Positions 53,352 through 62,661 of a stretch of 64,000 bases of DNA are shown piece after piece. The stretch lies in NCBI RefSeq assembly GCF_018613415.1, contig NZ_JAGGQG010000024.1, positions 62,001-126,000 of the forward strand. The letters run 5' to 3'. The stretch comes from Bacillus sp. ISL-18. Its GTDB lineage: Bacteria; Bacillota; Bacilli; Bacillales; Cytobacillaceae. Position numbers and translations under genes: made by a program. The notes beneath the pieces are model-generated. The model was not told the DNA's origin and did no database searches. It saw nothing but the letters and a program-made list of their open reading frames with translations. The first letter of the stretch is position 1, and every line of letters begins with the position of its first letter.

Positions 53352-54506
53352 TCACAGCTCCAAGAATAGCTTTTCATATTTGGTAATAATTAAATCCCAT
53401 GAATAATTTTCTTCTATTCTTTCTTTCGCCAATTTTTCTTTAGAGCGCAATTCTACTTCTGACAAGCCTTCTGCCTCTTTCATAATTTCAACAAGGGAAT
53501 TATTTTTTTTACTAAAATATAAGGCAGCATTTCTTGCCACCTCTATATTAAATTGAACATCTAGAAGAATATTTAAAGAGGTTGTTGCTAATGCCTCAAG
53601 TAATGATGGATTTGTCCCACCAACCTCATGACCATGGAAATAGGCAAATGCATTTTTCCTGACCTGGTATAATAAGTCCTCATCATAAATAGTTCCAACA
53701 AACTTAACTCTTGGATCAGAGTCAAACCCTGTAGTAGCTTTCAAATCATTAAAGAATTTGTTTTGTTCTATATTTGTGACGATTACTAGTGACTTATTCG
53801 TTTTAGATTTTATAAATTCTTTAATCATTAATTCATAGTTGTTTTCTGGAACGAATCGGCCAACAATTAAATAATAACCATTATCTAGTTTCCATTTATC
53901 CTTCCACTCATTGAATTTGTCCTTATTAATTTGAGCAGGAGCATTTACCGTTGCACCGTAAGCAATAAATGTAGTTTTTGGATTATACATTTTATAATCC
54001 TCTTTAATATAATCTTCAATTGCAATGGAATCACATATTACGAGATCTGCATTTTTTATCATTAATTTTTCAGATATTTTCCAGTACTTTCTGATAGGGG
54101 CACTCCATTTAGCACGTTTCCATTCATGTCCATCAGGATTCACTAATACAGGTATATTCAGCTTTTTAAACTTTCGTTTATAAAAGGAAATAAATGGCCC
54201 TATTCTACATGCTAATATATATACTAATGCATTTTTTACGTTGTTTTGCTTTATATATTTATAAATTTTATCAAGAGCCATTATATCGTAATAGACAGCT
54301 TTAGCAGGACCTATTTCCGGAATTTTAACATTAAAACATCTTGCACCATTATGTTCAAATTCATCTTCAATTTCCGATGATAAGCAAGCCACATGGTATT
54401 TAATTTCGTCAGACTTTTGATACTCTGTTAACTTTTCTACAAAAGTTTCAAATCCTCCATATTGAGAAGGAATCCCCTTACTTCCAATAATAAAAATGTT
54501 TTTCAT
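53352..54506 (-). CDS. Family 4 glycosyltransferase with DUF1972-type N-terminus
   Basis: GT-B transferase of about 384 residues. The start NIFIIGSKGIPSQYGGFETF is the hallmark of the DUF1972 group, which includes rhamnosyltransferases adding the second sugar in streptococcal capsule synthesis (Cps2T). The donor-site region reads HEVGGTNPSLLEALATTS. The ATG at 54506 is chosen by homology although its ribosome site is weak; the frame is open to 54593. The gene starts soon after the initiating transferase, which fits an early step. Confidence 0.9.
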   Translation of the reverse strand: MKNIFIIGSKGIPSQYGGFETFVEKLTEYQKSDEIKYHVACLSSEIEDEFEHNGARCFNVKIPEIGPAKAVYYDIMALDKIYKYIKQNNVKNALVYILACRIGPFISFYKRKFKKLNIPVLVNPDGHEWKRAKWSAPIRKYWKISEKLMIKNADLVICDSIAIEDYIKEDYKMYNPKTTFIAYGATVNAPAQINKDKFNEWKDKWKLDNGYYLIVGRFVPENNYELMIKEFIKSKTNKSLVIVTNIEQNKFFNDLKATTGFDSDPRVKFVGTIYDEDLLYQVRKNAFAYFHGHEVGGTNPSLLEALATTSLNILLDVQFNIEVARNAALYFSKKNNSLVEIMKEAEGLSEVELRSKEKLAKERIEENYSWDLIITKYEKLFLEL

Positions 54507-54596
54507 CGCTGCCGAACCACTCTTTCTTATTAAGGCTATTTTCCTATTACAATAGACTTTGAACAACACCCTATATCCAGGTGGTTTATTCAATCA

Positions 54597-55277
54597 TCAA
54601 TAAGCACTATTAGGAAAGAATATAATTTTAACCGTCTTCATAATAATTTTAATATCAAACCATATTGTTCTGTGATTAATATACCTCAAATCTAACTCAA
54701 CCATTTCCTCAAAACCGATCTCATTTCTCCCGCTTACCTGCCAAAGCCCGGTACAACCAGGGGTTACCATTAAACGCTGTTTATCATAATCTGAATATAT
54801 TGCGACCTCCCGAGGTAGAGGCGGTCTTGGACCTACTAAACTCATGTCCCCTCTTAAAACATTAATCAGCTGTGGCAGTTCATCAATACTCGTTTTCCTG
54901 ATAAACTTTCCAATCTTTGTTATCCGTGGGTCGTCCTTCATTTTAAACATCGCACCAGATACTTCATTATGTTTGAGAAGTTCTGCTAATTTTTCCTCCG
55001 CATTGGAAACCATTGAACGAAATTTATACATTTCAAATTCTTTCCCATTCAACCCTACACGCTTTTGTGAGAAAAATATTTTCCCCTTTGGATCTTCTAT
55101 CTTTATTAAGATGGCGATAGCTATAAATAGAAGGCTCAAAAATAGAATTCCCAAAGAAGATCCGATAATATCTATAAGTCTCTTGGTAACAAAATACGCT
55201 TTACCGTTATTAACCCGAACTACTCTATTTTCTCTCTCTAAATAAACTTCATTATGATTTGCTAACTCAGACACCAA
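54597..55277 (-). CDS. Undecaprenyl-phosphate sugar-1-phosphate transferase (initiating enzyme)
   Basis: Polyprenol phosphoglycosyl transferase of 226 residues. One membrane segment (about 34-60) is followed by the catalytic core: KRVGLNGKEFEMYKFRSMV, KTSIDELPQLINVLRGDMS (Asp-Glu pair), VGPRPPLPREV and PGCTGLWQVSGRNE. It starts each repeat unit by linking a sugar phosphate to undecaprenyl phosphate. The sugar could be glucose or galactose, given the GalU gene upstream. Confidence 0.96.
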   Translation of the reverse strand: MVSELANHNEVYLERENRVVRVNNGKAYFVTKRLIDIIGSSLGILFLSLLFIAIAILIKIEDPKGKIFFSQKRVGLNGKEFEMYKFRSMVSNAEEKLAELLKHNEVSGAMFKMKDDPRITKIGKFIRKTSIDELPQLINVLRGDMSLVGPRPPLPREVAIYSDYDKQRLMVTPGCTGLWQVSGRNEIGFEEMVELDLRYINHRTIWFDIKIIMKTVKIIFFPNSAY

Positions 55278-55291
55278 GCCCTACCCTCTCT

Positions 55292-56185
55292 CTATAAAAT
55301 TAATTTTTCTTCTTTTAAGGAAGATACTAGATTATTTAGGTAATCAACCATATCTTTATGAAGGTCTTCGTGCTGAAGCGCAAACTCTATAGTTGTTTTG
55401 ACAAAACCAAATTTTTCACCAACGTCATAGCGATCCCCTTCAAAATCATAGGCAAACACTCTTTGAATTTGATTTAGCTTTTGAATCGCATCTGTCAATT
55501 GTATTTCTCCGCCCGCCCCTTTTTCTTGTTGATCCAAGAACATAAATATTTCCGGAGTTAAAATATAACGACCCATAATCGCTAGATTAGATGGAGCAGT
55601 ACCTTGCTTTGGTTTCTCTACGAAATGATTAACTTGATATAATCTTCCATCTTGTGATAAAGGATCAATAATGCCATAGCGATTTGTTTCTGATTCAGGA
55701 ACTGGCTGAACACCAATTACCGATGAAAGTGTTTCTTCATATTGATTAATTAATTGACGCAAACAAGGTGTATCTGCTTGAACAATATCATCGCCTAACA
55801 GAACAGCAAAGGGTTCATTTCCAATAAAGTTTCGGGCGCACCAAACCGCATGTCCAAGTCCTTTTGGTTCTTTCTGACGGATGTAATGGATATCTGCTAG
55901 ATTCGTTGAAAATTGGACCTTTTCTAAAAGATCAAACTTTTCCTTTTCATTTAAGTTTTGCTCCAGCTCCAACGCCATATCGAAGTGATCCTCAATAGCA
56001 CGCTTCCCTTTACCGGTAACAATGATAATATCCTCAATGCCAGAGGCCACTGCTTCTTCTACAATGTATTGAATAGTTGGTTTATCAACGATTGGGAGCA
56101 TTTCCTTTGGCATTGCCTTTGTTGCGGGTAAAAACCGAGTTCCTAACCCAGCTGCCGGGATAATGGCTTTTCTTACTTTTTTCAA
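55292..56185 (-). CDS. galU: UTP-glucose-1-phosphate uridylyltransferase
   Basis: Enzyme of 297 residues making UDP-glucose. Signatures are [25 protein letters not shown] nucleotide loop (first residues), [26 protein letters not shown] and [13 protein letters not shown]. It is the first gene after the EAR-like RNA and opens the biosynthetic half of the operon. Confidence 0.97.
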   Translation of the reverse strand: MKKVRKAIIPAAGLGTRFLPATKAMPKEMLPIVDKPTIQYIVEEAVASGIEDIIIVTGKGKRAIEDHFDMALELEQNLNEKEKFDLLEKVQFSTNLADIHYIRQKEPKGLGHAVWCARNFIGNEPFAVLLGDDIVQADTPCLRQLINQYEETLSSVIGVQPVPESETNRYGIIDPLSQDGRLYQVNHFVEKPKQGTAPSNLAIMGRYILTPEIFMFLDQQEKGAGGEIQLTDAIQKLNQIQRVFAYDFEGDRYDVGEKFGFVKTTIEFALQHEDLHKDMVDYLNNLVSSLKEEKLIL

Positions 56186-56330
56186 TTTAATTCCCCCTGT
56201 AGTTATTTCTTCTATCTACTAAACTCTTTCCTAATGCCGTATGTGGACAAAAAAATAAATACCTAATGGAATTGCAAGTGCTTTCAGACGTGCCTTTTCA
56301 TTAGATATTTATGAAATTCTTATTTAAAAC

Positions 56331-56461
56331 GGGCATCTAACCCAGCCTCACACCATGCTCTCGACAACTGGCATCTTTGGTTAGGGAGAGATCCCCTTCC
56401 TTAAGCATGGTCGAGTGCCCCCATTGATAACGGACAGGGAGCCTCGCCGAAATAGGTGTTT
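56331..56461 (-). ncRNA. EAR-like (epsC) antitermination RNA in the exopolysaccharide operon
   Basis: The 320-base gap between the phosphatase gene and galU contains a GC-rich, clearly structured block in otherwise AT-rich DNA. On the minus strand it holds TTTCGGCGAGGCTCCC, GGGGGCACTCGACCATGC and GGGGATCTCTCCC. Long-range pairs are possible: CTCGAC with GTCGAG, and GACCATGCT with AGCATGGTGT. In B. subtilis the EAR RNA lies at the equivalent place, between the kinase/modulator genes and the biosynthetic genes of the eps operon. There it lets polymerase pass terminators over the long operon. The identification rests on position, structure and remembered consensus. Confidence 0.72.
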
Positions 56462-56509
56462 AACCTAAATTTGATAGTAATCTATGTTTATTTAAAAAGG
56501 CATATTATC

Positions 56510-57271
56510 TTAAAATATTAAAAATTTCTTTTTCTTTTTTATAGGCATAGGGATTTCTTTCATAACACTTTTTCCATTGATAAGAAGATCCGCATTCTCT
56601 TTAAATAGATATACATAATCCGGTCCATATTCTTCCTCAATGAAGTCGAAAGCTTCTAGCATTTTAAAGGAACGATTTATCACATTGTGGGCATCGGAAG
56701 CAATAAAGTGAGTTAAGTTCGCTTCTATGATTTGCATAGAAAAGTTCTTGATCTTTTTTCCAAAATAACCGCATAGACTCGATGCTGTCACTTGGGTTAA
56801 AGCGCCCTTTTCAACCAAATTATATAGCAGCTCAGGCCGCTCTATGAGCTCTGAATTTCTTTCAGGATGGACAATAATTGGCGTTAATCCTTTTACTTGA
56901 ATATCGAATAAAAGTTTTTCCGTATATCTTGGAACATGATTAGAAGGAAATTCAATAAAGATATATTGGCTATTATTTAACGTCTGAATCTCATCCTTTT
57001 CAAAATCCTCTAGGATTTCACCATAAATTCGGGGCTCTTGGCCAGGAAGAATCGTAACATTAACTCCTGCATCCTTTAGTGCCTGGTTTAACTCAATCAC
57101 TTTGGTTACAATTAGATCTTTACGATTATCATAGAGGCTATTTAAATGAGGGGTGGCGATAATGGTATGAATCCCTTCTTTTTCTGCTTCTCTAGCCATC
57201 ATTATACTGTCTGAAAAGTCCTTTGCTCCGTCGTCAATTCCCGGCAATATATGACAATGAATATCTACCAT
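56510..57271 (-). CDS. Tyrosine-protein phosphatase, CpsB/CapC (YwqE) family
   Basis: Manganese-dependent PHP-domain phosphatase of 253 residues. Metal-binding blocks are VDIHCHILPGIDDGAKD, IIATPHLNSLYDN, PIIVHPERNSEL and FIASDAHNV. It removes phosphate from the tyrosine kinase encoded just upstream and so cycles chain-length control. The ATG at 57271 follows GGAAGGG. Confidence 0.96.
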   Translation of the reverse strand: MVDIHCHILPGIDDGAKDFSDSIMMAREAEKEGIHTIIATPHLNSLYDNRKDLIVTKVIELNQALKDAGVNVTILPGQEPRIYGEILEDFEKDEIQTLNNSQYIFIEFPSNHVPRYTEKLLFDIQVKGLTPIIVHPERNSELIERPELLYNLVEKGALTQVTASSLCGYFGKKIKNFSMQIIEANLTHFIASDAHNVINRSFKMLEAFDFIEEEYGPDYVYLFKENADLLINGKSVMKEIPMPIKKKKKFLIF

Positions 57272-57371
57272 AACACACACCCTTCCAATTTTTTGACAAT
57301 AAAAACAACATTTTTAATCGTAACACTATACCTGCATCGAGTAAAGAGGTGAATATTGTCGAATTTTGTTA

Positions 57372-58073
57372 CTATACTCCGTAGTAGTAGTAGGTATTTG
57401 AGTCCTTCATTTCTTTATTGTTTAACACAACACCTAACAATTTACTTTGCGCTGCATCTAGCAGTTCTTTCGCTTTCACTAATTGATCTTTCTCCGTCTT
57501 CCCACTGGAGACTACTAAAATAGTTCCCTCACATTTATTAGCTAAAATCTGAGCATCTGTTACTGCCAGTAATGGTGGTGTATCAAATAGAACAACATCA
57601 AAGACTTCTAGTACATCCTGATAAAATTGCTCCATCGCCTTTGAGCTTAGCAATTCCGCTGGATTTGGCGGTATAGGGCCACTTGATAGCACAAAAAGGT
57701 TTTTTTCATCTGTTTCAAAAACTGCCTTTTCTATCGTCATTTGCTTTGTTAATACACTAGTTAAACCAAACGTGTTGGTCTGCTTAAAAGTATAATGAAC
57801 GGTTGGTTTTCTCATATCAGCATCAACAATTAATACTTTTTTTCCTTGTTGTGCAAACACCACAGCTAGATTTGCGGTAGTAGTGGATTTCCCCTCACCA
57901 GGTCCTGTTGATGTAACCATTAAAGTTCTGACTTCATTATCTATTGAAGAAAATTGAATATTTGTTCTGATAGTTCGGTACTGTTCCGAAATGGGTGATT
58001 TAGGTTCATACATGGTAATTAGATTTCTTTTATTGTTCATTATAGGTTTTCTATTATTTTTTTTAAGAGCCAA
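57372..58073 (-). CDS. Tyrosine-protein kinase, CpsD/CapB (EpsB/YwqD) family
   Basis: BY-kinase of 233 residues in the cytoplasm. Walker A is TSTGPGEGKSTTTANLA (about 55), Walker A' is VLIVDADMRKP, Walker B is VVLFDTPP, and a C-terminal Tyr cluster (NTYYYYG) is the autophosphorylation site. It needs the Wzz-like partner encoded upstream for activation. I choose the TTG at 58073, because GAGGTG lies at the right distance; it overlaps the upstream gene by 11 bases. A GTG at 58082 is the alternative. Confidence 0.95.
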   Translation of the reverse strand: MALKKNNRKPIMNNKRNLITMYEPKSPISEQYRTIRTNIQFSSIDNEVRTLMVTSTGPGEGKSTTTANLAVVFAQQGKKVLIVDADMRKPTVHYTFKQTNTFGLTSVLTKQMTIEKAVFETDEKNLFVLSSGPIPPNPAELLSSKAMEQFYQDVLEVFDVVLFDTPPLLAVTDAQILANKCEGTILVVSSGKTEKDQLVKAKELLDAAQSKLLGVVLNNKEMKDSNTYYYYGV

Positions 58074-58812
58074 TAGTCTCACCTCTTAATCTACTATTTC
58101 CTTCCGAACTTCTTTTCTTACTATTATTTATAGTTGAATTATCCATCTTCGTAATTGCACCTAGTACTGTTACACCGAGGAGTTTTTCAATTTCTTGCTC
58201 GTCTTTAACAGTATTATCAAAGTACTCAAGTAGGAATGATAATCCTACCCCAACCATAAGACCAAATACCATCGCGATTATAATATTTATTAATGGTCTA
58301 GGCTTAATTGGTGATAGTTCTTCAGTCACAGTTGCTTTTGCTAGTATACTAACATTATCAACATTCATTATTTTTACAATTTCATTCTTAAATACGTCAG
58401 CAGTTTTATTGGCAATCTTAGCGGAAGTTGCGGCATTTTCGTCCTGCACAGCAAGATTTACTACTTGAGAGTCTTTTTCGTTCTGAACTGTAATTTTTTG
58501 ATTTAACTCTGAAACAGTCATATTTAAATTCAAGTCTTTTATTACTTTTTCAAGGATTGCGGGACTCTTAATAATGACGTTATAGGTATTGATTAATTGT
58601 AGATTTGTTTGTACCTCATTATATTGGTACGTGGTTTTATCATTTTTCGCTTGATTGACAAGCAATTGAGTAGATGTTTGATAAATAGGTGTTAAGAAAA
58701 AGTAACTAATTAGCCCACTGATTATTATGGCAGCGAATGTGATGCTTAATATTAAACTAAGTCGTTTTCTAAAAATACTCAACAACTCTTTTAAACCCAA
58801 GGTTTCTTTCAT
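58063..58812 (-). CDS. Wzz-like chain-length modulator / kinase activator (CapA/EpsA family)
   Basis: Membrane protein of 249 residues with two membrane helices (about 18-40 and 175-197) around an extracellular helical domain. The Pro-rich motif before the second helix (SPIKPRPLINIII) is the family hallmark. The cytoplasmic tail would activate the tyrosine kinase. It is the first gene of the operon that continues to rmlB. Confidence 0.95.
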   Translation of the reverse strand: MKETLGLKELLSIFRKRLSLILSITFAAIIISGLISYFFLTPIYQTSTQLLVNQAKNDKTTYQYNEVQTNLQLINTYNVIIKSPAILEKVIKDLNLNMTVSELNQKITVQNEKDSQVVNLAVQDENAATSAKIANKTADVFKNEIVKIMNVDNVSILAKATVTEELSPIKPRPLINIIIAMVFGLMVGVGLSFLLEYFDNTVKDEQEIEKLLGVTVLGAITKMDNSTINNSKKRSSEGNSRLRGETIGS

Positions 58813-58851
58813 GTTGTCCTCCCTTTATTTTCCGAAAATAAACCAAAAACA

Positions 58852-58860
58852 ATTATAGCA
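58852..58860 (-). promoter_or_regulatory. Probable extended -10 promoter of the exopolysaccharide operon
   Basis: TGCTATAAT on the minus strand is an extended -10 box, about 40 bases before the first start codon. No good -35 box lies 17 bases upstream, which is usual for extended -10 promoters. On the plus strand another TATAAT (near 59011) probably serves the divergent SGNH-like gene. Confidence 0.5.
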
Positions 58861-59050
58861 TATTTTGGGCTATTGTTGACGAAATTTGTAAATTTCCCTG
58901 TATTTATAATTTCTTTGTTTTTTTTCTTTAATACTTTTATTATTTTACACCGAATTGTAATTTTTTGTAGATTAAAATCGAAATTGGAAGTAATTTTCAA
59001 ATCTTTTTTTGTTATAATGGATGTGCAGAATAATTTGGGGGTATTATAAA

Positions 59051-59842
59051 ATGAGAAAGTTTTTAACTATACTATTAGGCATAGCCTGCATCGGAGTCAT
59101 TATTGTGGGCCATTCCACTTGGAATAAAAAGATTGCAGAAGCTTCTAATCACGTTTCTATATCATCTTCTAATCATGCCGGTGAGATCTCGAAGCCTGCC
59201 TCTACCTCTACACAAGAAGATTTATTAGCTTATACTGCTAATTGGCCTTCTCAAGCTATCGAGGCTTTTAAAAAGGCCCTAAAAGAGAAAAGAGCTTATA
59301 AAGTCCTATTTGTTGGTTCTCCAGCGATTGGCTCTAACACATCTGGTAGTTTCCCTATTATAAAAGAAAAACTGATCGAGACATTCGGGAAAGAGAATAT
59401 TCAAGCGGAGTTAAAAACCTTTGATTCTTCCTCCACCCAATTCATTAGTGATCATCACACGGCTGAAATAGCAGCGAAAAAGGCAGATTTAATTGTACTC
59501 GAGCCATTTATTTTGCTGAATAACGGGGTTGTATTACCTGATCAAACGTTAAATGATGTAACAATGATTATGGACGATATTAAGGCAAAGAATCCTGACA
59601 CAACCTTTATTCTTCAGCCCTCCTATCCACTTTATCAAGCCAAAATTTATCCTAGTCAAGTAGCCATCTTGAAGAAGTTTGCAGAGAAAAATAAGATTGC
59701 CTATCTTGATCATTGGTCCGCCTGGCCGGATTCAAATACAGATGGCTTTAAAGAGTACCTACAGCAAGATATGAGTGCTCCCAGCGAAAAAGGGTATCAG
59801 GTATGGAGTAATTATTTAATTAAATACTTTACGAATCAATAA
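59051..59842 (+). CDS. Membrane-anchored SGNH/GDSL-like hydrolase, atypical
   Basis: Protein of 263 residues with an N-terminal membrane anchor (about 4-22) and an extracellular domain that looks like an SGNH hydrolase. There is a beta strand with VLFVGSPAIGSNTSGSF where the nucleophile block GDS is expected, then LIVLEPFILLNN, and SEKGYQVWSNYL near the end. The canonical Gly-Asp-Ser is Gly-Ser-Pro here and no clear Asp-x-x-His pair is visible, so the enzyme may be inactive or use other residues. It is divergent from the exopolysaccharide operon and may handle acetyl groups on the polymer. The ATG follows GGGGGT. Confidence 0.75.
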   Translation: MRKFLTILLGIACIGVIIVGHSTWNKKIAEASNHVSISSSNHAGEISKPASTSTQEDLLAYTANWPSQAIEAFKKALKEKRAYKVLFVGSPAIGSNTSGSFPIIKEKLIETFGKENIQAELKTFDSSSTQFISDHHTAEIAAKKADLIVLEPFILLNNGVVLPDQTLNDVTMIMDDIKAKNPDTTFILQPSYPLYQAKIYPSQVAILKKFAEKNKIAYLDHWSAWPDSNTDGFKEYLQQDMSAPSEKGYQVWSNYLIKYFTNQ

Positions 59843-59870
59843 GCGGACTCTGTTTAGAGTTCGTTTTTTT
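59843..59870 (+). terminator. Terminator of the SGNH-like gene
   Basis: CGGACTCT, GTTT, AGAGTTCG hairpin followed by TTTTTTT. Confidence 0.85.
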
Positions 59871-59966
59871 ATTTTTCTTTGTAAGCGTTTTAATATACAT
59901 AATAGTAGAAACTAGGTATCTCTGAAGTAAAATAAAAGAACCTCCTCTAAAAGAAGAAGTTCTTGT

Positions 59967-60225
59967 TTATGCCCATTCTAAGAATTCAACTAATTCACTA
60001 GACTTTGGCCCTTCGATTAACTCCGGAAGCACTCCATACTCTTTCAATAATCCATTGCTATAAAAAGCCCATATTGGCCGATCCGTTTTGCTTGATTCAT
60101 ATTATGGGTGCTCGGCCCGATGATCACATATCTATTTCCTGATTCGATTTTGATATCGTTGATTTCAAGTAGTGTTCTTTGTTTGACTTTCACTTAGAGC
60201 TGCTGGATTACGACAGCATTGGTCA
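59967..60225 (-). pseudogene. Remnant of tungstate ABC transporter ATPase (tupC)
   Basis: Reading from the ATG at 60225, pieces of an ABC ATPase are visible: a start MTNAVVIQQL with a stop, then VKQRTLLEINDIKIESGNRYVIIGPS ending at the Walker A loop (given as key parts). The sequence then jumps to THNMNQAKRIGQ, which is the switch-His region. The whole signature and Walker B core is deleted. The tail (PELIEGPKSSELVEFLEWA) is in yet another frame. It cannot be functional. A hairpin with T-run (59937-59965) follows. Confidence 0.75.
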
Positions 60226-60446
60226 TACTTGAATCCCCCCTTGACTCGGACCTTTATACAACATGAATCTCCAGAGGACAAAGAAATTAATGAGAAAACT
60301 TATCAATAATAACACCATCCCTAAAGCAAGCGCCGTATTAAAGTTTCCTTGCCTTGTCTCGAGGATAAATCGCTGTGGTCATCACTCTGGTTTCTCCTTT
60401 AATATTACTGTCGACTAACATAACCGCCCCTACTTCTGAGATCACC
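60226..60446 (-). pseudogene. Remnant of tungstate ABC transporter permease (tupB), C-terminal part
   Basis: From 60446 downward the minus strand encodes GRVISEVGAVMLVDSNIKGE and TRVMTTAI, the end of a TupB/WtpB-like permease. A frameshift follows, then ALALGMVLLLISFLINFFVL, the last membrane helix. The N-terminal two thirds are gone. It ends next to the tupC remnant in the natural operon order. Confidence 0.78.
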
Positions 60447-61153
60447 CTTCCAGCACTCAGGATTCTGGCCTGCTAGATACGATTATTCCTGTTTTTGTGT
60501 CCAAGTATAATGTGGATGTAAAAGTAATTGCTGTAGGAACTGGACAAGCCTTAAAAATGGGCCAGCAAGGCTACGCCGATGTGGTTCTTGTGCACGATCT
60601 TAAAAGTGAAGATCAATTTGTGAAGAATGGTTATGGTACATATGCTTGGAACGTCATGTATAATCAGTTCTTGCTTGTTGGACCATCATCAGATCCTGCC
60701 CATATTAAAGGTTAAACTTCAGCGGTAACAGCTCTTAAAAAAATCAGTACTGCCAAAGCCATCTTTATCTCTAGAGGAGATGATTCTGGTACTAATAAGA
60801 AAGAGATTGCTCTATGGAAATTAGCAGGCATTACTCCTTCTGGTACTTGGTACAAAAAGGCTGGGCTTGGTATGGGTGATACTCTCCGGATGGCAGAAGA
60901 ATTAGGCAAATATACCCTCACTGATGAGGCTACTTTCCTAACGAATAAAACGTCTTTAACGAAATTAGTGTACGGACAAAATGATTTATACAATCCATAT
61001 GGCTTGATTAAAGTAAAAGGAACGAAGAAACCAAATTCAAGTAAGACTTTCATTGATTGGTTAGTCAGCAAAGAAGGCCAAGGGATTATCGGAAAATATG
61101 GTAAAACCAAGTTTGGTAAACCACTATTTGTGCCTAATGCCTCTAAACGATAG
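60447..61153 (+). pseudogene. Tungstate-binding protein TupA, lacking its N-terminus and with a nonsense codon
   Basis: The plus strand encodes most of a TupA-type binding protein: STQDSGLLDTIIPVF, VDVKVIAVGTGQALKMGQQG, ADVVLVHDLKSEDQFVKNGY, then after an in-frame TAA (60713-60715) ISRGDDSGTNKKEIALWKLA through to TFIDWLVSKEGQGIIGKYG. The signal peptide and first residues are missing: the match stops exactly where the oppositely oriented tupB remnant begins. A natural tup operon has tupA, tupB and tupC on one strand, so an inversion or fusion has occurred here. Confidence 0.85.
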
Positions 61154-61177
61154 TCTATACAATTTAATAGTTTCTTA

Positions 61178-61204
61178 GGGAGCCTGTCGTAGGCTCCTTT
61201 TTTT
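61178..61204 (+). terminator. Terminator of the tupA remnant
   Basis: GGAGCCT, GTCGT, AGGCTCC perfect hairpin followed by TTTTTTT. Confidence 0.88.
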
Positions 61205-61318
61205 ATTCCTTATTATTACAAAAAATTTCCACTTCCATATATTTTAGTAGAAAAATAATTTATAATATTCTTAAAAGAGGACTTTTGTCTTATAGAATTA
61301 CGCTTAGGGAGTGAAGTC

Positions 61319-62620
61319 ATGAAAAGGTTAAGGGTTGTATTATGTTTATTGTTTTTGATCGGAATACCAATTAGCACACATGCTGCGGAATTGATACCGG
61401 TGCAAAAAAGTTTAAGCAGCAATATTATATCAAAAAGCCTACCAGGAACAGTTGTGAGGAAGTCCTTATCTGTAAATCCAGGGGATTATCCGTTAAAAGC
61501 AAGCAATACATATGTAGACTCTTTGTTTGATAGTTGGCGTACATATCACGATCTTTACTTCAAGTCAGTTATAAATTACTCAGCTACTGCTATAAATGTT
61601 CAAATGCTATATCAATGCGATTACTACCTTTTTAAAGATCCATATATTTCAATCGAGTTTTATAAGAATAATGCTGGGACCCTGCAGTACACGGGGGAAA
61701 CTAACTTTAATACTTCAGGTTATCGAAATGTTACACTGAATTCTTATACGAATAAATCCACCTTCCAAGGCCAACCCTTTATTTATATAAGAATCGGAGT
61801 TTCTGAGTATCCGACTGATTTTTATTACAAGGATGTTACCCAATTTAAGGCTGTCAATCCTTTCTATACACCTGACAAAACACCGCCGGCCAAGCCAACC
61901 GTTAATACCGTTGACGACAATGACACGATCATTACAGGCAGAGCAGAAGCAAATTCATATATCCTCGTAAAAAATGGGAGCGCCACGGTTGGCACGACTA
62001 AAGTCAGCCCTGCGGGGGTCTTTAGTATGTCGATGCCAAAACAACGCGCCGGAACAAAACTTACTGTTTATGCAAAAGATGCTGCTGGAAACCAAAGTAT
62101 AGGTACAACCATCACCGTTATCGATCGAACCCCACCAGGGAAACCAGGTGTTAGTTCTATTGGTGATAACCAAACTATAATAAATGGAACAGCTGAAAGC
62201 GGCTCTAGAGTAGAAATTAGAGAAGGGACTAGCGTCATTGGCCAAATTACTTCAACTGGCTCCTTTACTATTAAACTCACAGCCTTAAAGAAGGCAGGAA
62301 CCGTCTTAACGGTTTACGCCATAGATAAAGTAGGGAATCGCAGTGCAGGAAATGCTGTAACCGTCATGGATGTAACAGCTCCAGCAACGCCTATCGTAAA
62401 CAAAGTGACAAGTACCTCCACCTCCATCACTGGCAAAGCAGAAGCAGGTACAGGGGTTTATATTTTCTATGGATTCACATTGGTAGGACAAGCCACCAGC
62501 AATAGTGCCGGATACTATAGTGCGGCCATACCGGCTCAGAAACGGGGCATCAAACTAGAAGTACTGGCCATCGATAAAGACGGAAATCAAAGTAGTTCTG
62601 CTTGGGCAACCGTTTACTAA
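61319..62620 (+). CDS. Secreted protein with three bacterial Ig-like repeats
   Basis: Protein of 433 residues with a signal peptide (MKRLRVVLCLLFLIGIPIST, cleavage near THAAE) and a unique N-terminal domain (about 50-180, rich in Tyr). Three tandem Ig-like domains follow, each starting near TPPAKPTVNTV, TPPGKPGVSSI or APATPIVNKV. Each ends with a KDAAGNQS / DKVGNRS / DKDGNQS turn, about 80-85 residues apart. Such domains mediate adhesion or extend a surface protein. No sortase signal is present. The ATG follows GGGAGTGAAG. The next gene encodes a secreted peptidase. Confidence 0.88.
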   Translation: MKRLRVVLCLLFLIGIPISTHAAELIPVQKSLSSNIISKSLPGTVVRKSLSVNPGDYPLKASNTYVDSLFDSWRTYHDLYFKSVINYSATAINVQMLYQCDYYLFKDPYISIEFYKNNAGTLQYTGETNFNTSGYRNVTLNSYTNKSTFQGQPFIYIRIGVSEYPTDFYYKDVTQFKAVNPFYTPDKTPPAKPTVNTVDDNDTIITGRAEANSYILVKNGSATVGTTKVSPAGVFSMSMPKQRAGTKLTVYAKDAAGNQSIGTTITVIDRTPPGKPGVSSIGDNQTIINGTAESGSRVEIREGTSVIGQITSTGSFTIKLTALKKAGTVLTVYAIDKVGNRSAGNAVTVMDVTAPATPIVNKVTSTSTSITGKAEAGTGVYIFYGFTLVGQATSNSAGYYSAAIPAQKRGIKLEVLAIDKDGNQSSSAWATVY

Positions 62621-62661
62621 GGTAATAGATAGAAATCAATGATGAGTTGAGAGGAGCTCTT

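Noticed and set aside
54844-55245. Open frame of 133 residues on the plus strand
   Set aside because: Antisense to the well-supported sugar transferase gene.
60712-61110. Open frame of 132 residues on the minus strand
   Set aside because: Antisense to the tupA remnant, whose plus-strand protein is clearly recognisable.
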